Shown in pieces: positions 42,840 through 51,611 of a stretch of DNA of 64,000 nucleotides. This DNA is from Bradyrhizobium sp. CER78 (GTDB lineage: Bacteria > Pseudomonadota > Alphaproteobacteria > Rhizobiales > Xanthobacteraceae): NCBI RefSeq assembly GCF_029846235.1, contig NZ_JARVWP010000013.1, positions 1 through 64,000 of the forward strand. The letters are read 5' to 3'. Numbering within the stretch: position 1 is the first letter of the stretch; each line of letters begins with the position of its first letter. Below the pieces are notes generated by a model, which saw nothing but the letters and a program-made list of their open reading frames with translations, made no database searches and was not told the origin of the DNA. Both the position numbers and the translations under genes were made by a program.

Positions 42840-45215
42840 ATGCAACGCGTAGGCAAAGTGGGCCGCTGCCCGACGATCCGTGGCGGCCTCGCAGCCATTT
42901 TTGCCTTGACGTCATTGGGGTTGCTGGCGTCCTGCAATTCCGCGACGGTCGGCGAGAGCGTCGACGCGTCGCAGCTCGACGTCACCGACAAGGTGCGCTC
43001 GCTGGATCTGGCGCAGCGCCAGCCGCAACCGGTCAGCGCGCTGGCGGCGACGGGCAGCAGCCAGAGCGGCAGCGTGCGCGCGGCGATGTACGACGGAAGC
43101 GAAGTGACCGGCATCGCGGATGCCCGGCCGCAGCCGGCCGCAAACGGCAACGGCTTCGACCTGAATTTCGAGAGCACGCCGGTCGCGACCGTCGCCAAGG
43201 TCGTGCTCGGCGATATCCTGCATGTCGGCTACACCATCGACCCGCGGGTGCAGGGCACGGTGAGCCTGGTGTCGGTCCGCCCGGTGCCGAAATCCGACAT
43301 GGTCTTCGTGCTTGAAAACGCGCTCCGCCTGAGCGGCGTGGTGCTGCTGAAGGATACGGCCGGCTACCGCCTGACGCCGCTCGGCGACGCCGTCGGCGGC
43401 GGCCGTGTCGATGCCGCGGCAGCCAATCCCGAAGCCGGCTTCGGCATCTCGGTGGTCCCCCTGCAATATGTATCGGCCCAGACCCTGCTGAAGCTGACCG
43501 ACAGCTTCGCCACCCGGGCCGGCTCGGTCCGTGCCGACACGACGCGCAATCTGCTTCTGATTCAGGGCACCGGCGCCGAGCGCCGCACCGCGGTCGACAC
43601 CGTGCTCAGCTTCGACGTCGACTGGATGCGCGGCCAGTCCGTCGGCATCTTCCCGATCTCGAGCGGGTCGCCCGCGCCGGTCATTGCCGAGCTGGAGAAG
43701 ATCGTCGATTCCGGCGAGAACGGCCTCAGCCAGAACGTCATCAAGTTCATGCCGATCCAGCGCCTCAACGCGGTGCTGGTGGTGACCAAGAAGCCTGAGA
43801 TGCTGCACACGGCTGCGACCTGGATCAAGCGCCTCGACCGCAACGACACCGCGCGCACCTCGGTCCATGTCTACCGCGTCAAATACGGCGATGCGCGCCA
43901 GATCGCGCGGGTGCTGACCGACATGTTCCTCGGCGGCTCGTCCGGCAATTTGCTCGACAGCGCCGACAGCCAGCTCGCGCCCGGCTCCGGCACCTCGTCG
44001 ACCTCAAGCGTCGCCGACCGTCTGTCGCTCAACAACAACAACGGCGCGAATTCAGGCATGAACGGCTTCGCCTCGCGCGGCACGTCGGGGACGGGCCAGG
44101 GCCTCGGCCAGGGTTTTGGCGCCGGTGGACAGTCCAACAATCCCAACAATCAAGGCCAGGGCAACAATGCCGCGCTGGATGCCGGACGCGGCGCGTCGGG
44201 CTCCGGCAACGGCCAGCCCGTCATGCAGGACGTCCGGATCACGCCCGATGTCGTGAACAACAACCTGCTGATCTATGCCGACCAGGCCAATTATCGCATC
44301 ATCGAGGCGACGCTGGTGCAGATCGACGAGCCGCAGCTCCAGGTCGCGATCGACGCGACGATCGCCGAGGTCACGCTCAACAACACCCTGTCCTATGGCG
44401 TGCAGACCTATCTCACCAGCCGGAGCCTGGGCCTGAAGCCGAACATGGGCTCGTTCACGGGCACCCAGGCCACCACGGCGCCCGCCACCACCACGGACGC
44501 GACCACCGGCGTCGCCTCCGTCGCCGGCTCGGTCACCAACGCCTTCATCAACCGGGCCTTCCCGGGCTTCAACTTCCTGGTCGGATCCGAGACGCAGCCG
44601 AGCTTCATCCTGGACGCGCTGCATGCGGTCACCAGCGTCAAGGTGCTCTCCAATCCGTCGCTGGTCGTGATCAACAACCAGGTCGCGACCCTGCAGGTCG
44701 GCGACGTCGTCCCGGTGTCGACCGGCAGCGCAACGGTGCTGACCACGAGCAACACGGTGGTCAACACCATCGACTATCGCAACACCGGCATCATCCTGAA
44801 GGTCTCGCCGCGCGTCAGCGTCAACGGCACCGTGCGGCTCGATATCGAGCAGGAGATCAGCAACGTTCCGCAAAGCAGCACGGTGAACCTGACGCCGACA
44901 GTGTCGGAGCGGCGGGTCAAGAGCCAGATTTCGGTCGCCAACGGCCAGACCGTGCTGCTGGCGGGCCTGATCAGCGAACAGCAGAGCGGCGCCCGCAACG
45001 CGCTTCCGGTGCTCGACCAGATCCCCGGCCTCGGCGATGCCTTCGGGCATCAGAGCAACGGCACCCAGCGCACCGAGCTGATCATCTTCATCCGCCCGCA
45101 GATCATCCGCAACGGTTCCGACGCCCAGACCGTGGCCGAGGAGCTTCGCTCGAAATTGCGCGGCAGCATCGCCACGACAACGACCAATGCGCCGATCACC
45201 ACCAGCTATCACTGA
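42840..45215 (+). CDS. gspD: T2SS secretin GspD
   Basis: This 791-aa outer-membrane channel has a probable lipoprotein/signal N-terminus (hydrophobic FALTSLGLLASCN with a Cys after LLAS). N0-N3 ring domains follow (for example NLNFESTPVATVAKVVLGDIL, HVYRVKYGDARQIARVLTDMF). A low-complexity Gly/Asn/Gln insert lies at about residues 384-458, and the C-terminal secretin domain contains VKVLSNPSLVVINNQVATLQVGDVVPV and RTELIIFIRPQII. It forms the exit pore for folded proteins. It is the only T2SS gene on this strand, apart from the prepilin peptidase. Confidence 0.94.
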   Translation: MQRVGKVGRCPTIRGGLAAIFALTSLGLLASCNSATVGESVDASQLDVTDKVRSLDLAQRQPQPVSALAATGSSQSGSVRAAMYDGSEVTGIADARPQPAANGNGFDLNFESTPVATVAKVVLGDILHVGYTIDPRVQGTVSLVSVRPVPKSDMVFVLENALRLSGVVLLKDTAGYRLTPLGDAVGGGRVDAAAANPEAGFGISVVPLQYVSAQTLLKLTDSFATRAGSVRADTTRNLLLIQGTGAERRTAVDTVLSFDVDWMRGQSVGIFPISSGSPAPVIAELEKIVDSGENGLSQNVIKFMPIQRLNAVLVVTKKPEMLHTAATWIKRLDRNDTARTSVHVYRVKYGDARQIARVLTDMFLGGSSGNLLDSADSQLAPGSGTSSTSSVADRLSLNNNNGANSGMNGFASRGTSGTGQGLGQGFGAGGQSNNPNNQGQGNNAALDAGRGASGSGNGQPVMQDVRITPDVVNNNLLIYADQANYRIIEATLVQIDEPQLQVAIDATIAEVTLNNTLSYGVQTYLTSRSLGLKPNMGSFTGTQATTAPATTTDATTGVASVAGSVTNAFINRAFPGFNFLVGSETQPSFILDALHAVTSVKVLSNPSLVVINNQVATLQVGDVVPVSTGSATVLTTSNTVVNTIDYRNTGIILKVSPRVSVNGTVRLDIEQEISNVPQSSTVNLTPTVSERRVKSQISVANGQTVLLAGLISEQQSGARNALPVLDQIPGLGDAFGHQSNGTQRTELIIFIRPQIIRNGSDAQTVAEELRSKLRGSIATTTTNAPITTSYH

Positions 45216-45222
45216 GCCGGGC

Positions 45223-45765
45223 ATGCGCGCACGCAGCCTTTTCATATCGCGCAAGTCGCTCTGCGCCTCGCTTGCCGTCGCGCTTTGGGCGATGACCGCA
45301 TCAGTCGCGAGCGCCGACGGCGTCGCGCGCGGCGCAGCCGCCTTCCATCGCGGCGACTATGTCAGGGCGGCTCAGGAGCTCGCGCCCGCCGCCGAGCGCG
45401 GCAACCCAAGAGCGCTCGGCTTGCTCGGCTTCATGTATGAGCACGGCTTCGGCGTCCCGCAGGCCTACGCCGCTGCCGCCGACCTCTATTATCGCGGCGC
45501 CGTGCAGGGCGATCCGTTCGCGCAAGCCCAGCTCGGCCTGATCTATGACAAGGGCCACGGCGTCCCGACCGATTTTGTGCTGGCCTACAAATGGCTCAAT
45601 CTGGCGGCGGCCCGCGCCGGCGGGCGGCAGCGTGACGCCTATCTCAGGTTCCGCGATGCAGTCGCATCGAAACTCTCGACCTATGAGATCATTGCCGGCC
45701 AGCGGTTTGCACTGGAATGGGTCCCGGAGCGGCTGGCGCCGGACGTGCACCTGACGGTCAAGTAA
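45223..45765 (+). CDS. Secreted Sel1-repeat protein
   Basis: This 180-aa protein has a signal peptide (LAVALWAMTASVASA). Sel1-type repeats follow (ALGLLGFMYEHGFGVPQAYAAAADLYYRGA, AQAQLGLIYDKGHGVPTDFVLAYKWLNLAAA). Its start is 8 nt after the gspD stop, so it is probably co-transcribed with the secretin and may help its assembly or stability in the periplasm (inference). The open frame begins at 45187, but ATG 45223 gives the better signal. Confidence 0.82.
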   Translation: MRARSLFISRKSLCASLAVALWAMTASVASADGVARGAAAFHRGDYVRAAQELAPAAERGNPRALGLLGFMYEHGFGVPQAYAAAADLYYRGAVQGDPFAQAQLGLIYDKGHGVPTDFVLAYKWLNLAAARAGGRQRDAYLRFRDAVASKLSTYEIIAGQRFALEWVPERLAPDVHLTVK

Positions 45766-45859
45766 TCACCGATCGCAAGCCCGCGCTGCGCGCGAGCCGT
45801 TGCGTGCCGGCGACAGCGAGATTTGCACCGCGCCGCCGCTGCTTCCCGACCCCTCGTCA

Positions 45860-46376
45860 TCACCTCCCGGACGTGCCCGCCGCGTCGCCGAGCCCGATGA
45901 CCTGGAAGGCGCTGTTCTCGTTGTAGGTCTGCTTCTCACTCCGCTTGCGCTTCTGCTCCGGCGTTTCCTCCGGCTGGGTCTCGCCACCGCCGCCACCGTT
46001 GCCCATGATTTCGACGATGATGATCGAGGGCTGGTCGTTGGTCTTCGGCGGTGGCGGCGCGGCCTGCTGGCTCGCGGCGCTGGTGTTCGACGCTGACGTC
46101 AGCGCACCAACGGGCGGCCCTGCACTGTCGGAACGCCGGTGGAGGTGCCCTGCACCTGGATGTTGGCGGCGTTGACCACCTGCAGCGCCGCGAGGTTGAC
46201 GTTGCCCAAGACGCGGATGCCGGCTTCGCCCGCATCGATGGTGCCAAGCGGCGCGACGAGGTCGCCGGGGCGGCCTGCGTGCCGGCCGTATAGACGCCGT
46301 ACGGAGTTGCTTCGCTGAAACTGCCTCCAGCAAGCAATTCGAGGCTGCCGGTGCCGGTGCGAACCACACTGGAAAG
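45860..46376 (-). pseudogene. C-terminal remnant of a filamentous-haemagglutinin-like surface protein
   Basis: Three minus-strand frames join into one sensible sequence. The first holds VRTGTGSLELLAGG and TPYGVYTAGTQAAPA (to about 46262). The second holds LGTIDAGEAGIRVLGNVNLAALQVVNAANIQVQGTS (about 46250-46140). The third holds GPPVGALTSASNT, IIIVEIMGNGGGG and a charged tail to 45860. This is the end of a large haemagglutinin-family protein. Two frameshifts and the missing N-terminus show it is dead. The stretch between the Sel1 gene and the PepSY gene has no other gene. Confidence 0.7.
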
Positions 46377-46379
46377 AGA

Positions 46380-47873
46380 TTATGACAATCTGCTAACACG
46401 CGCGGCAAGCATGGATCGCACCTTCCGCCGCCGCAGCCGGCGCCATCCGATCACGATACCGCTGATCGAGACGACCGTGCCGACCACCGACAGCAGCCAC
46501 ACCACGACGTCGCGCGCCGGCCAGATGCGCAGCAACAGCGGGAAGTCGAGACTGTGCAGGGCGTTGAACAGCCAGCGATAGGACCGGCGGCTGTCGTCGC
46601 TGCGGTCAAGCATCTCGGCGGTGACGGGAGAGATGTGCAGCCAGGTGTGGGCGGGATCGTCGAAGCCAATGCGCAGCACGGGAAGCTCGCGCAGCTGGTG
46701 CAGCGTGTACCAGTAGGCGTCCGGTTCATCGAGCTCTCGCACCGATGTCATCGCAGCGCTCGGCATCGCGCCCCGCGCCGCAGCAACGACCTCGTCACGC
46801 GAGAGAGTCACGGGTGCGCCGGTCACGGGATCGGCGAGGCTACGACGGCTATCGCTGTCGTCGAGCAGCATCAGGGGGCGTCCGCCGATCCAGACGAAGC
46901 GCGCCTCCACGGCTGATACCGACGGCAGCGACTGCAAGCCAGCCGCGATATCGGGCGTATCGTGGCCGCTGTAACCGACCGCGATCTCGCGCGTGATCCC
47001 GCGGCCGGAGAACGCGCCGCCAGGATTGAGCGACAACCAGCCGCTGAACATCCAGGTGAAGACGAAGATGCCGCCGATCAGACCGGCGATGTGGTGCCAG
47101 GCCATCCAGCCGCGATAGGGCGAGACGGCGCCGCTCGCGTAACGGCGCGTCAGCCGCAGGCGGAGGATGCCGATCCAGAATCCGGTGACCGCGACGACGA
47201 GGCAGATGCCCGAGATCCACAGCACCACGTCCCGCCACAGCGGCCCGTCCTTGCGCAGCACGGTCGGATAGATCCAGTGCGGGATCGAGCCGAGCCAATT
47301 CCAGATGCGCTCGCGCCGCGTGGTGTCGAGCGCAATCTCGCCGCTGCGCGAGGAGACGTAGAGCTCGGTGCCGTCGGCATCACCAAGGCCGATCAGATAA
47401 AGCGGCCGCAGCGCATCGAACCGCGCCGTGACCGACCATTGATCGCGCGTCACCGTATCGAGCAGCTGCGGCCGCACCGCGTGCGGATGATGGGCGGCAA
47501 TCGCCAGCGCCTGATCCGGCGCGATGCCGTCGATCACGCGGCCGTCGATTGCGGAAATGGTGACGGCAGCTCCCTTCCAGCCGGTCACGCGATAGACCGG
47601 AACGTCGTCCATCATCGAGAGCCGCAGATCGCGCGGATAATGCTCTGCGCCCGCAATCGCCATCGCGCGGTCAGGCGCGACCTGCACCTTGTTCCAGAGG
47701 ATGACGGGGAGCGCAGCGAGGCGCTCGCCGTCAGTGAGGCGCGGAAACGCCACGTACATCATGACGAGGCCGGAGATGAACCACATCGCGAACAAGAGAC
47801 ACGTCGCAATGCCGATCCAGCGATGGACGACATAGAGCCATCGCCGCCCTCGCCGGATCAGAGCCTTGCGCAT
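46380..47873 (-). CDS. PepSY-domain membrane protein (PepSY-associated TM family)
   Basis: This 497-aa inner-membrane protein has about four to five helices and PepSY domains in the periplasm. The start RWLYVVHRWIGIATCLLFAMWFISGLVMMY is typical, as are HRWIG and the later WMAWHHIAGLIGGIFVFTWMFSGWLSLNPGGAF. Related proteins act as putative reductases of siderophores or metals beside TonB receptors. It starts 2 nt after the TonB receptor stop and should share its riboswitch-controlled transcript. The long upstream open frame lies within the receptor gene and was ignored. Confidence 0.87.
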   Translation of the reverse strand: MRKALIRRGRRWLYVVHRWIGIATCLLFAMWFISGLVMMYVAFPRLTDGERLAALPVILWNKVQVAPDRAMAIAGAEHYPRDLRLSMMDDVPVYRVTGWKGAAVTISAIDGRVIDGIAPDQALAIAAHHPHAVRPQLLDTVTRDQWSVTARFDALRPLYLIGLGDADGTELYVSSRSGEIALDTTRRERIWNWLGSIPHWIYPTVLRKDGPLWRDVVLWISGICLVVAVTGFWIGILRLRLTRRYASGAVSPYRGWMAWHHIAGLIGGIFVFTWMFSGWLSLNPGGAFSGRGITREIAVGYSGHDTPDIAAGLQSLPSVSAVEARFVWIGGRPLMLLDDSDSRRSLADPVTGAPVTLSRDEVVAAARGAMPSAAMTSVRELDEPDAYWYTLHQLRELPVLRIGFDDPAHTWLHISPVTAEMLDRSDDSRRSYRWLFNALHSLDFPLLLRIWPARDVVVWLLSVVGTVVSISGIVIGWRRLRRRKVRSMLAARVSRLS

Positions 47874-47875
47874 GA

Positions 47876-50149
47876 TCAGAACTTCACGTTGACGGACAGT
47901 TCCGCGGTACGCGGCATGCCCAGCAGCCATTGCCCTGTCCCGTTCGAAGTCACCGCGTAGGCCTGGTCGAACAGATTGTAGACACGGAAGGCAACCGTCG
48001 TGCGGTCGTCCGGCTTCCATCGGATGCCGCCATTGACCACATTGTAGCCCGGCCGCCTCTGGGTATTGGCGAGATCGGAGTACATCGCGCCGACGATCTG
48101 CACGCCGCCATAAACCGACCAGTTGGGTGCGAAATCCCAAGTCAGCCAGACGTTGGAGACCTGCTGCGGCACGTTGACCGGGACATTGCCAGCATAGCTG
48201 ACGATCTTGCCGCCGACCAGCTGGCTGTTGTTGTCGTATTTGGCGCGCAGCAACGCAAGATTGGCGTCGACGCGCCAGCCGTAGTCGAGCGCGAGCCCGA
48301 CCGACGCCTCGACGCCGCGCGATGATTGCTGGCCGACCTGGAGCGAGAAGCCGGGATTGCCGGGATCGGCGATGAGCAGATTGTTCTTGACGATCTCATA
48401 GCCTGCCAGCGTCCACTCGCCGCGTCCGCCAAGGAACGACTGCTTGATGCCGACCTCGGTCTGCTTACCGGTGGAGAGCTGGAAGTTCTTCTGCGAGGTG
48501 GACAACGAGATCAGATTGCCGACCGGGTCGACGCCGACGGCATACTGGCCGTAGAAGGCGAGGTTCTTGATCGGCTCGTACACAAGGCCGGTGCGCCAGC
48601 TGGTACCCGACAGCGTGGTTTCGAAACTGTTGCCCGGCGTCTTGTAGTCGGTGCGATCGATCTCGGGACGATCGTATCGGACGCCGGTAACCAGCGACAA
48701 TTGATCGGTCAGCTTCAGCCGGTCTTCGGCAAACAGCGCGTATTGATTGACGATCGAATTGAAGCCCGGCGTGGTCGCCGTCGTGGTCGCGAAGAACGAT
48801 CCGGGATCGAACACGTACGGATTCACCGACGATGCGCCACCATAGGGTGAGTTGTTGGTGTGGAAGAACTCGATGTGATTGACGTCGAAGCCGGCAACGA
48901 ACTGGTTCGCGAGCCCGAAGATGTGACCGCTGAACGTCGCATCCATCCGATTGCCGGACTGCTTCTGGTCGTGGAAGATCTCGATATAGCTGGAGCGATC
49001 GATCAGCTGGGTCTTCGGGTTGAAGGTGTAGTTCTCGATGTCGCGCCAGTGCCGTTCGCTGGTCAGGTAGTACAGCGTGTTGTTGATCTTGACGCCGTCG
49101 GCGACATCCCACTCGGTCTTGAACTGGGTCCAGCTGTCCTGGTAGCGGATCGCGCTGTCGGATGCGTTGTAGTTCTTGAAGCGCAGCGCATCCTGGATCG
49201 CGCCGTTGATCAGCGGCGTGCCGAAATAACGCGACGGGCTGCGATCGCCGTAGTCCTCGGACAGCGTGAAGGCGAGATTTTCCGACGCCTGCACCCGCAC
49301 GGCGGCGGAGACCACCGCATTCGAGGTCTTGTCGCGATCGACCCAACCGTCCGACATGTTGCCGGTGGCGTTGATGCGGTACGACACATTGGGATTGATC
49401 GGGCCGGTGCTGTCGACCGACAGCCGCCGCGTCATGTTGCTGTCGAGCGAGACCTCGGCCTCGTTGTACGGCGTATTCTGCGGCTTCTTCGGAACGACGT
49501 TGATGACGCCGCCGATCGCACCTTCGCCGTACAGCACCGAGGCCGGGCCGCGCAGCACCTCGATGCGTTGCGTCGACCAGGTGTCATAGGGGAACGTCAG
49601 CGTGCCGGAGCCGATATAGAAGCGCGTGCCGTCATAGAGTGTCATCACCGAGTTGCTGCCGGCAAAGCCGCGAGTGCTGAACGACAGGCCGCCATTGCCG
49701 GGCGCCGGCGTTGCGATGAAGCCGGCCGCGTTCTGGGTGACGGCATCGAGCACATTATGCTGGCCGCGTTCGGCGATCGTCTGCGCCGTGATGATCTCGA
49801 CGCTGGCCGGCGTCTGCAGCGGCGTCAGATTGAGGCGGCTGCCGGTGCCGCCCTGCGTTGTGGCATTGAGTGTCGGCGATGCCGGCCCCGATGCGCCCGA
49901 CGCTGCGGCACGCGGCGCGCCGGGCGCTACGGCTGCCGTTGCCGGCCTGGCGCGTTGCCGCGCCGCCGCGGTGTTGCTGCTTCGCGCGGCGGGTTTGGGC
50001 TTCGCGGATGCGGAAGGCGCGACCTCGATCGGATCGAGCGTGGTGGGTGGAGCTGTTTGTGCCGAGGCCTCGGCCGGCAGCAACAATGATGAGAGGGAGC
50101 AGACGAGACCGAGGCGCCAGTTGCGCGCAACGGAAGAAGACGAGGACAT
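47876..50149 (-). CDS. TonB-dependent outer-membrane receptor (siderophore-receptor type)
   Basis: This 757-aa outer-membrane barrel has a signal peptide (LVCSLSSLLLPAEASA) and a probable TonB box (LDPIEVAPS). A Pro/Ala linker leads to a plug domain (PASVEIITAQTIAERGQHNV, RGFAGSNSVMTLYDGTRFY, RIEVLRGPASVLYGEGAIGGVINVV) and a 22-strand barrel ending in Phe. The sequence looks like a siderophore receptor. However, a cobalamin riboswitch lies upstream, so B12, a corrinoid or cobalt is the probable ligand or signal. Met at 50200 is an alternative start that would lengthen the signal region. Confidence 0.9.
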   Translation of the reverse strand: MSSSSSVARNWRLGLVCSLSSLLLPAEASAQTAPPTTLDPIEVAPSASAKPKPAARSSNTAAARQRARPATAAVAPGAPRAAASGASGPASPTLNATTQGGTGSRLNLTPLQTPASVEIITAQTIAERGQHNVLDAVTQNAAGFIATPAPGNGGLSFSTRGFAGSNSVMTLYDGTRFYIGSGTLTFPYDTWSTQRIEVLRGPASVLYGEGAIGGVINVVPKKPQNTPYNEAEVSLDSNMTRRLSVDSTGPINPNVSYRINATGNMSDGWVDRDKTSNAVVSAAVRVQASENLAFTLSEDYGDRSPSRYFGTPLINGAIQDALRFKNYNASDSAIRYQDSWTQFKTEWDVADGVKINNTLYYLTSERHWRDIENYTFNPKTQLIDRSSYIEIFHDQKQSGNRMDATFSGHIFGLANQFVAGFDVNHIEFFHTNNSPYGGASSVNPYVFDPGSFFATTTATTPGFNSIVNQYALFAEDRLKLTDQLSLVTGVRYDRPEIDRTDYKTPGNSFETTLSGTSWRTGLVYEPIKNLAFYGQYAVGVDPVGNLISLSTSQKNFQLSTGKQTEVGIKQSFLGGRGEWTLAGYEIVKNNLLIADPGNPGFSLQVGQQSSRGVEASVGLALDYGWRVDANLALLRAKYDNNSQLVGGKIVSYAGNVPVNVPQQVSNVWLTWDFAPNWSVYGGVQIVGAMYSDLANTQRRPGYNVVNGGIRWKPDDRTTVAFRVYNLFDQAYAVTSNGTGQWLLGMPRTAELSVNVKF

Positions 50150-50271
50150 GAAACGACTCGCGGTAACGTGGCACGTCACCGCGAACGCGGACTGGCGCAT
50201 TGCCCAAAAGGCAGTGCTCCGATCCCACCAGGACGCCCCCGCCCGATGTGCTCGCGTGTGACCACGACTGA

Positions 50272-50415
50272 CGGCAGGTCTCCTGGCTCACGGGTCATCG
50301 CCTGTCGACGCCTTCCCGAGCTGAATAGCCCAGTGGCAAATTGACGAAAGGCTCGCCGTTTACAGTTGCGGGGACAGCTGCGGCGTTGAGAGTACTCTCG
50401 CACCGCATTCCCTTT
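50272..50415 (-). ncRNA. Cobalamin (B12) riboswitch
   Basis: Read on the minus strand, the region has the hallmarks of a cobalamin riboswitch in order: GGGAATGCGGTGCGA, then CGCAGCTGTCCCCGCAACTGTAA, then GCCACTGGG, CGGGAAGGC, GATGACCCGTGAGCC and the B12 box AGCCAGGAGACCTGCC (end near 50273). The expression platform lies between the B12 box and the TonB receptor start. There GCACTGCC-TTTT-GGGCAATGC (near 50200-50220) can form a hairpin. B12 binding should repress the receptor and the PepSY gene. Confidence 0.92.
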
Positions 50416-50563
50416 TGATCCCCGAAGGGAACCGTCGCGAAAAACGATAGGTGGTGGACGCAGGGCTGTCAATTCGATGTGATTGTCGCACGCATGCTTT
50501 GCGCGATGGTGCTGCGAACGGGACACAGCGACATCTGCGGCGACGCTGGGTCTTTTTCATCCC

Positions 50564-50665
50564 CGTCATCCTAAGGAGCCGCAAAGCGGCGTCTCGAAGG
50601 ATCAACGGCCACCGGCCGGGCCGTGCACCCTTCGAGACGCGCTACGCGCTCCTCAGGGTGACGGG
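50564..50665. repeat. Palindromic intergenic repeat (family A, copy 2)
   Basis: It begins CGTCATCCTAAGGAGCCGC. It holds the GTCTCGAAGGATC arm and the complementary CCTTCGAGACGCGC arm around a GGCC-rich centre, and ends CTCAGGGTGACGGG. It is closely related to 10212-10338. It lies between the CobW gene end and the riboswitch and may terminate CobW transcription. Confidence 0.75.
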
Positions 50666-50683
50666 AAAACTCGCTTCATCTCA

Positions 50684-51610
50684 TTAGCCGTCGACACATC
50701 CCTGCATCACCGCGTCAATCTCGGCGCGCGACAGCACGCCCATCTCGGCGATGAACACTAGCCGCGTGCGCGGCACACCGGGCGCCGGCGCACCTCCGGT
50801 AGCAAGCGTCGCGCGTCCGCCAGCGAGCTGAAATACCGTCAGCCGGCCGGGCTGCTCGACGGTCTCGAACAATCCCTTCGCCCGCGCCAGCTTCGGCGCC
50901 AGCCTGCCGATCGCCTGCTGCAGGCGCGGCAAGCGCACCGGCCGCTCCGAGGTCCAGCTCAGCGTCTCGAACCGATCGGTCGCCGGCCGTCGCGGCGCGG
51001 TCTCGCGCGGTGCCGGCGCCTGATCGAGATCCGCCGGAAACAGCAGCGCGGCCGGCACCTCGCCATGCAGGGCATCGACCACCACGGCCGCCGGACGCAC
51101 GGTTCGCACCGCATCGCGGATCGCGGCGCATGCGGCTGCATCGGCGAGATCAACCTTGCTCAGCGCCACCACATCGGCCGCCCGCAGCTGCGAGCGCAGC
51201 AGCGCGTCATCGAGCGCGGCCACCGGCTGCGTCGCGTCGACCACGCACAGCACCGTCTCCAGCGGCGCCTCCTTCCAGATCACGGGATCCATCAGGTTGC
51301 GGACGATGTCGGCGGGATCGGCGATGCCGCTGGTCTCGATCACGATGAATTCGGGACGCGGATCACGCCGCAACAGCGTCGCGAGCGTGCGCAGCAGATC
51401 GCCCTCCAGCGTGCAGCAGATGCAGCCATTGCTCAGGCTGACCACGCCATCGCTGGCGCCGGCGATCAGCTCCGCGTCGATATTGATCGCGCCGAAATCG
51501 TTGACCACGGCTGCGATGCGCTTGCCTTGCGCATGCGCCAGCAGATGGTTGACGACCGTGGTCTTGCCCGCCCCGAGGAAACCCGCGACCAGCAGGATCG
51601 GGACCGGCAC
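50684..51610 (-). CDS. CobW/COG0523-family GTPase (metal chaperone)
   Basis: This 308-aa GTPase has Walker A GAGKTT at 13-18, a CxCC metal-binding motif CICC at 63-66, Walker B-like ETSG and a guanine motif SKVD. The C-terminal CobW_C part is shorter than usual. COG0523 proteins deliver zinc, cobalt or nickel. The start is GTG 51610, shown by GGAGG 6 nt upstream, 4 nt after the deacylase stop. The riboswitch lies downstream of this gene, so CobW is probably transcribed with the deacylase, though a function with the B12-regulated genes is plausible. Confidence 0.88.
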   Translation of the reverse strand: MPVPILLVAGFLGAGKTTVVNHLLAHAQGKRIAAVVNDFGAINIDAELIAGASDGVVSLSNGCICCTLEGDLLRTLATLLRRDPRPEFIVIETSGIADPADIVRNLMDPVIWKEAPLETVLCVVDATQPVAALDDALLRSQLRAADVVALSKVDLADAAACAAIRDAVRTVRPAAVVVDALHGEVPAALLFPADLDQAPAPRETAPRRPATDRFETLSWTSERPVRLPRLQQAIGRLAPKLARAKGLFETVEQPGRLTVFQLAGGRATLATGGAPAPGVPRTRLVFIAEMGVLSRAEIDAVMQGCVDG

Positions 51611-51611
51611 C

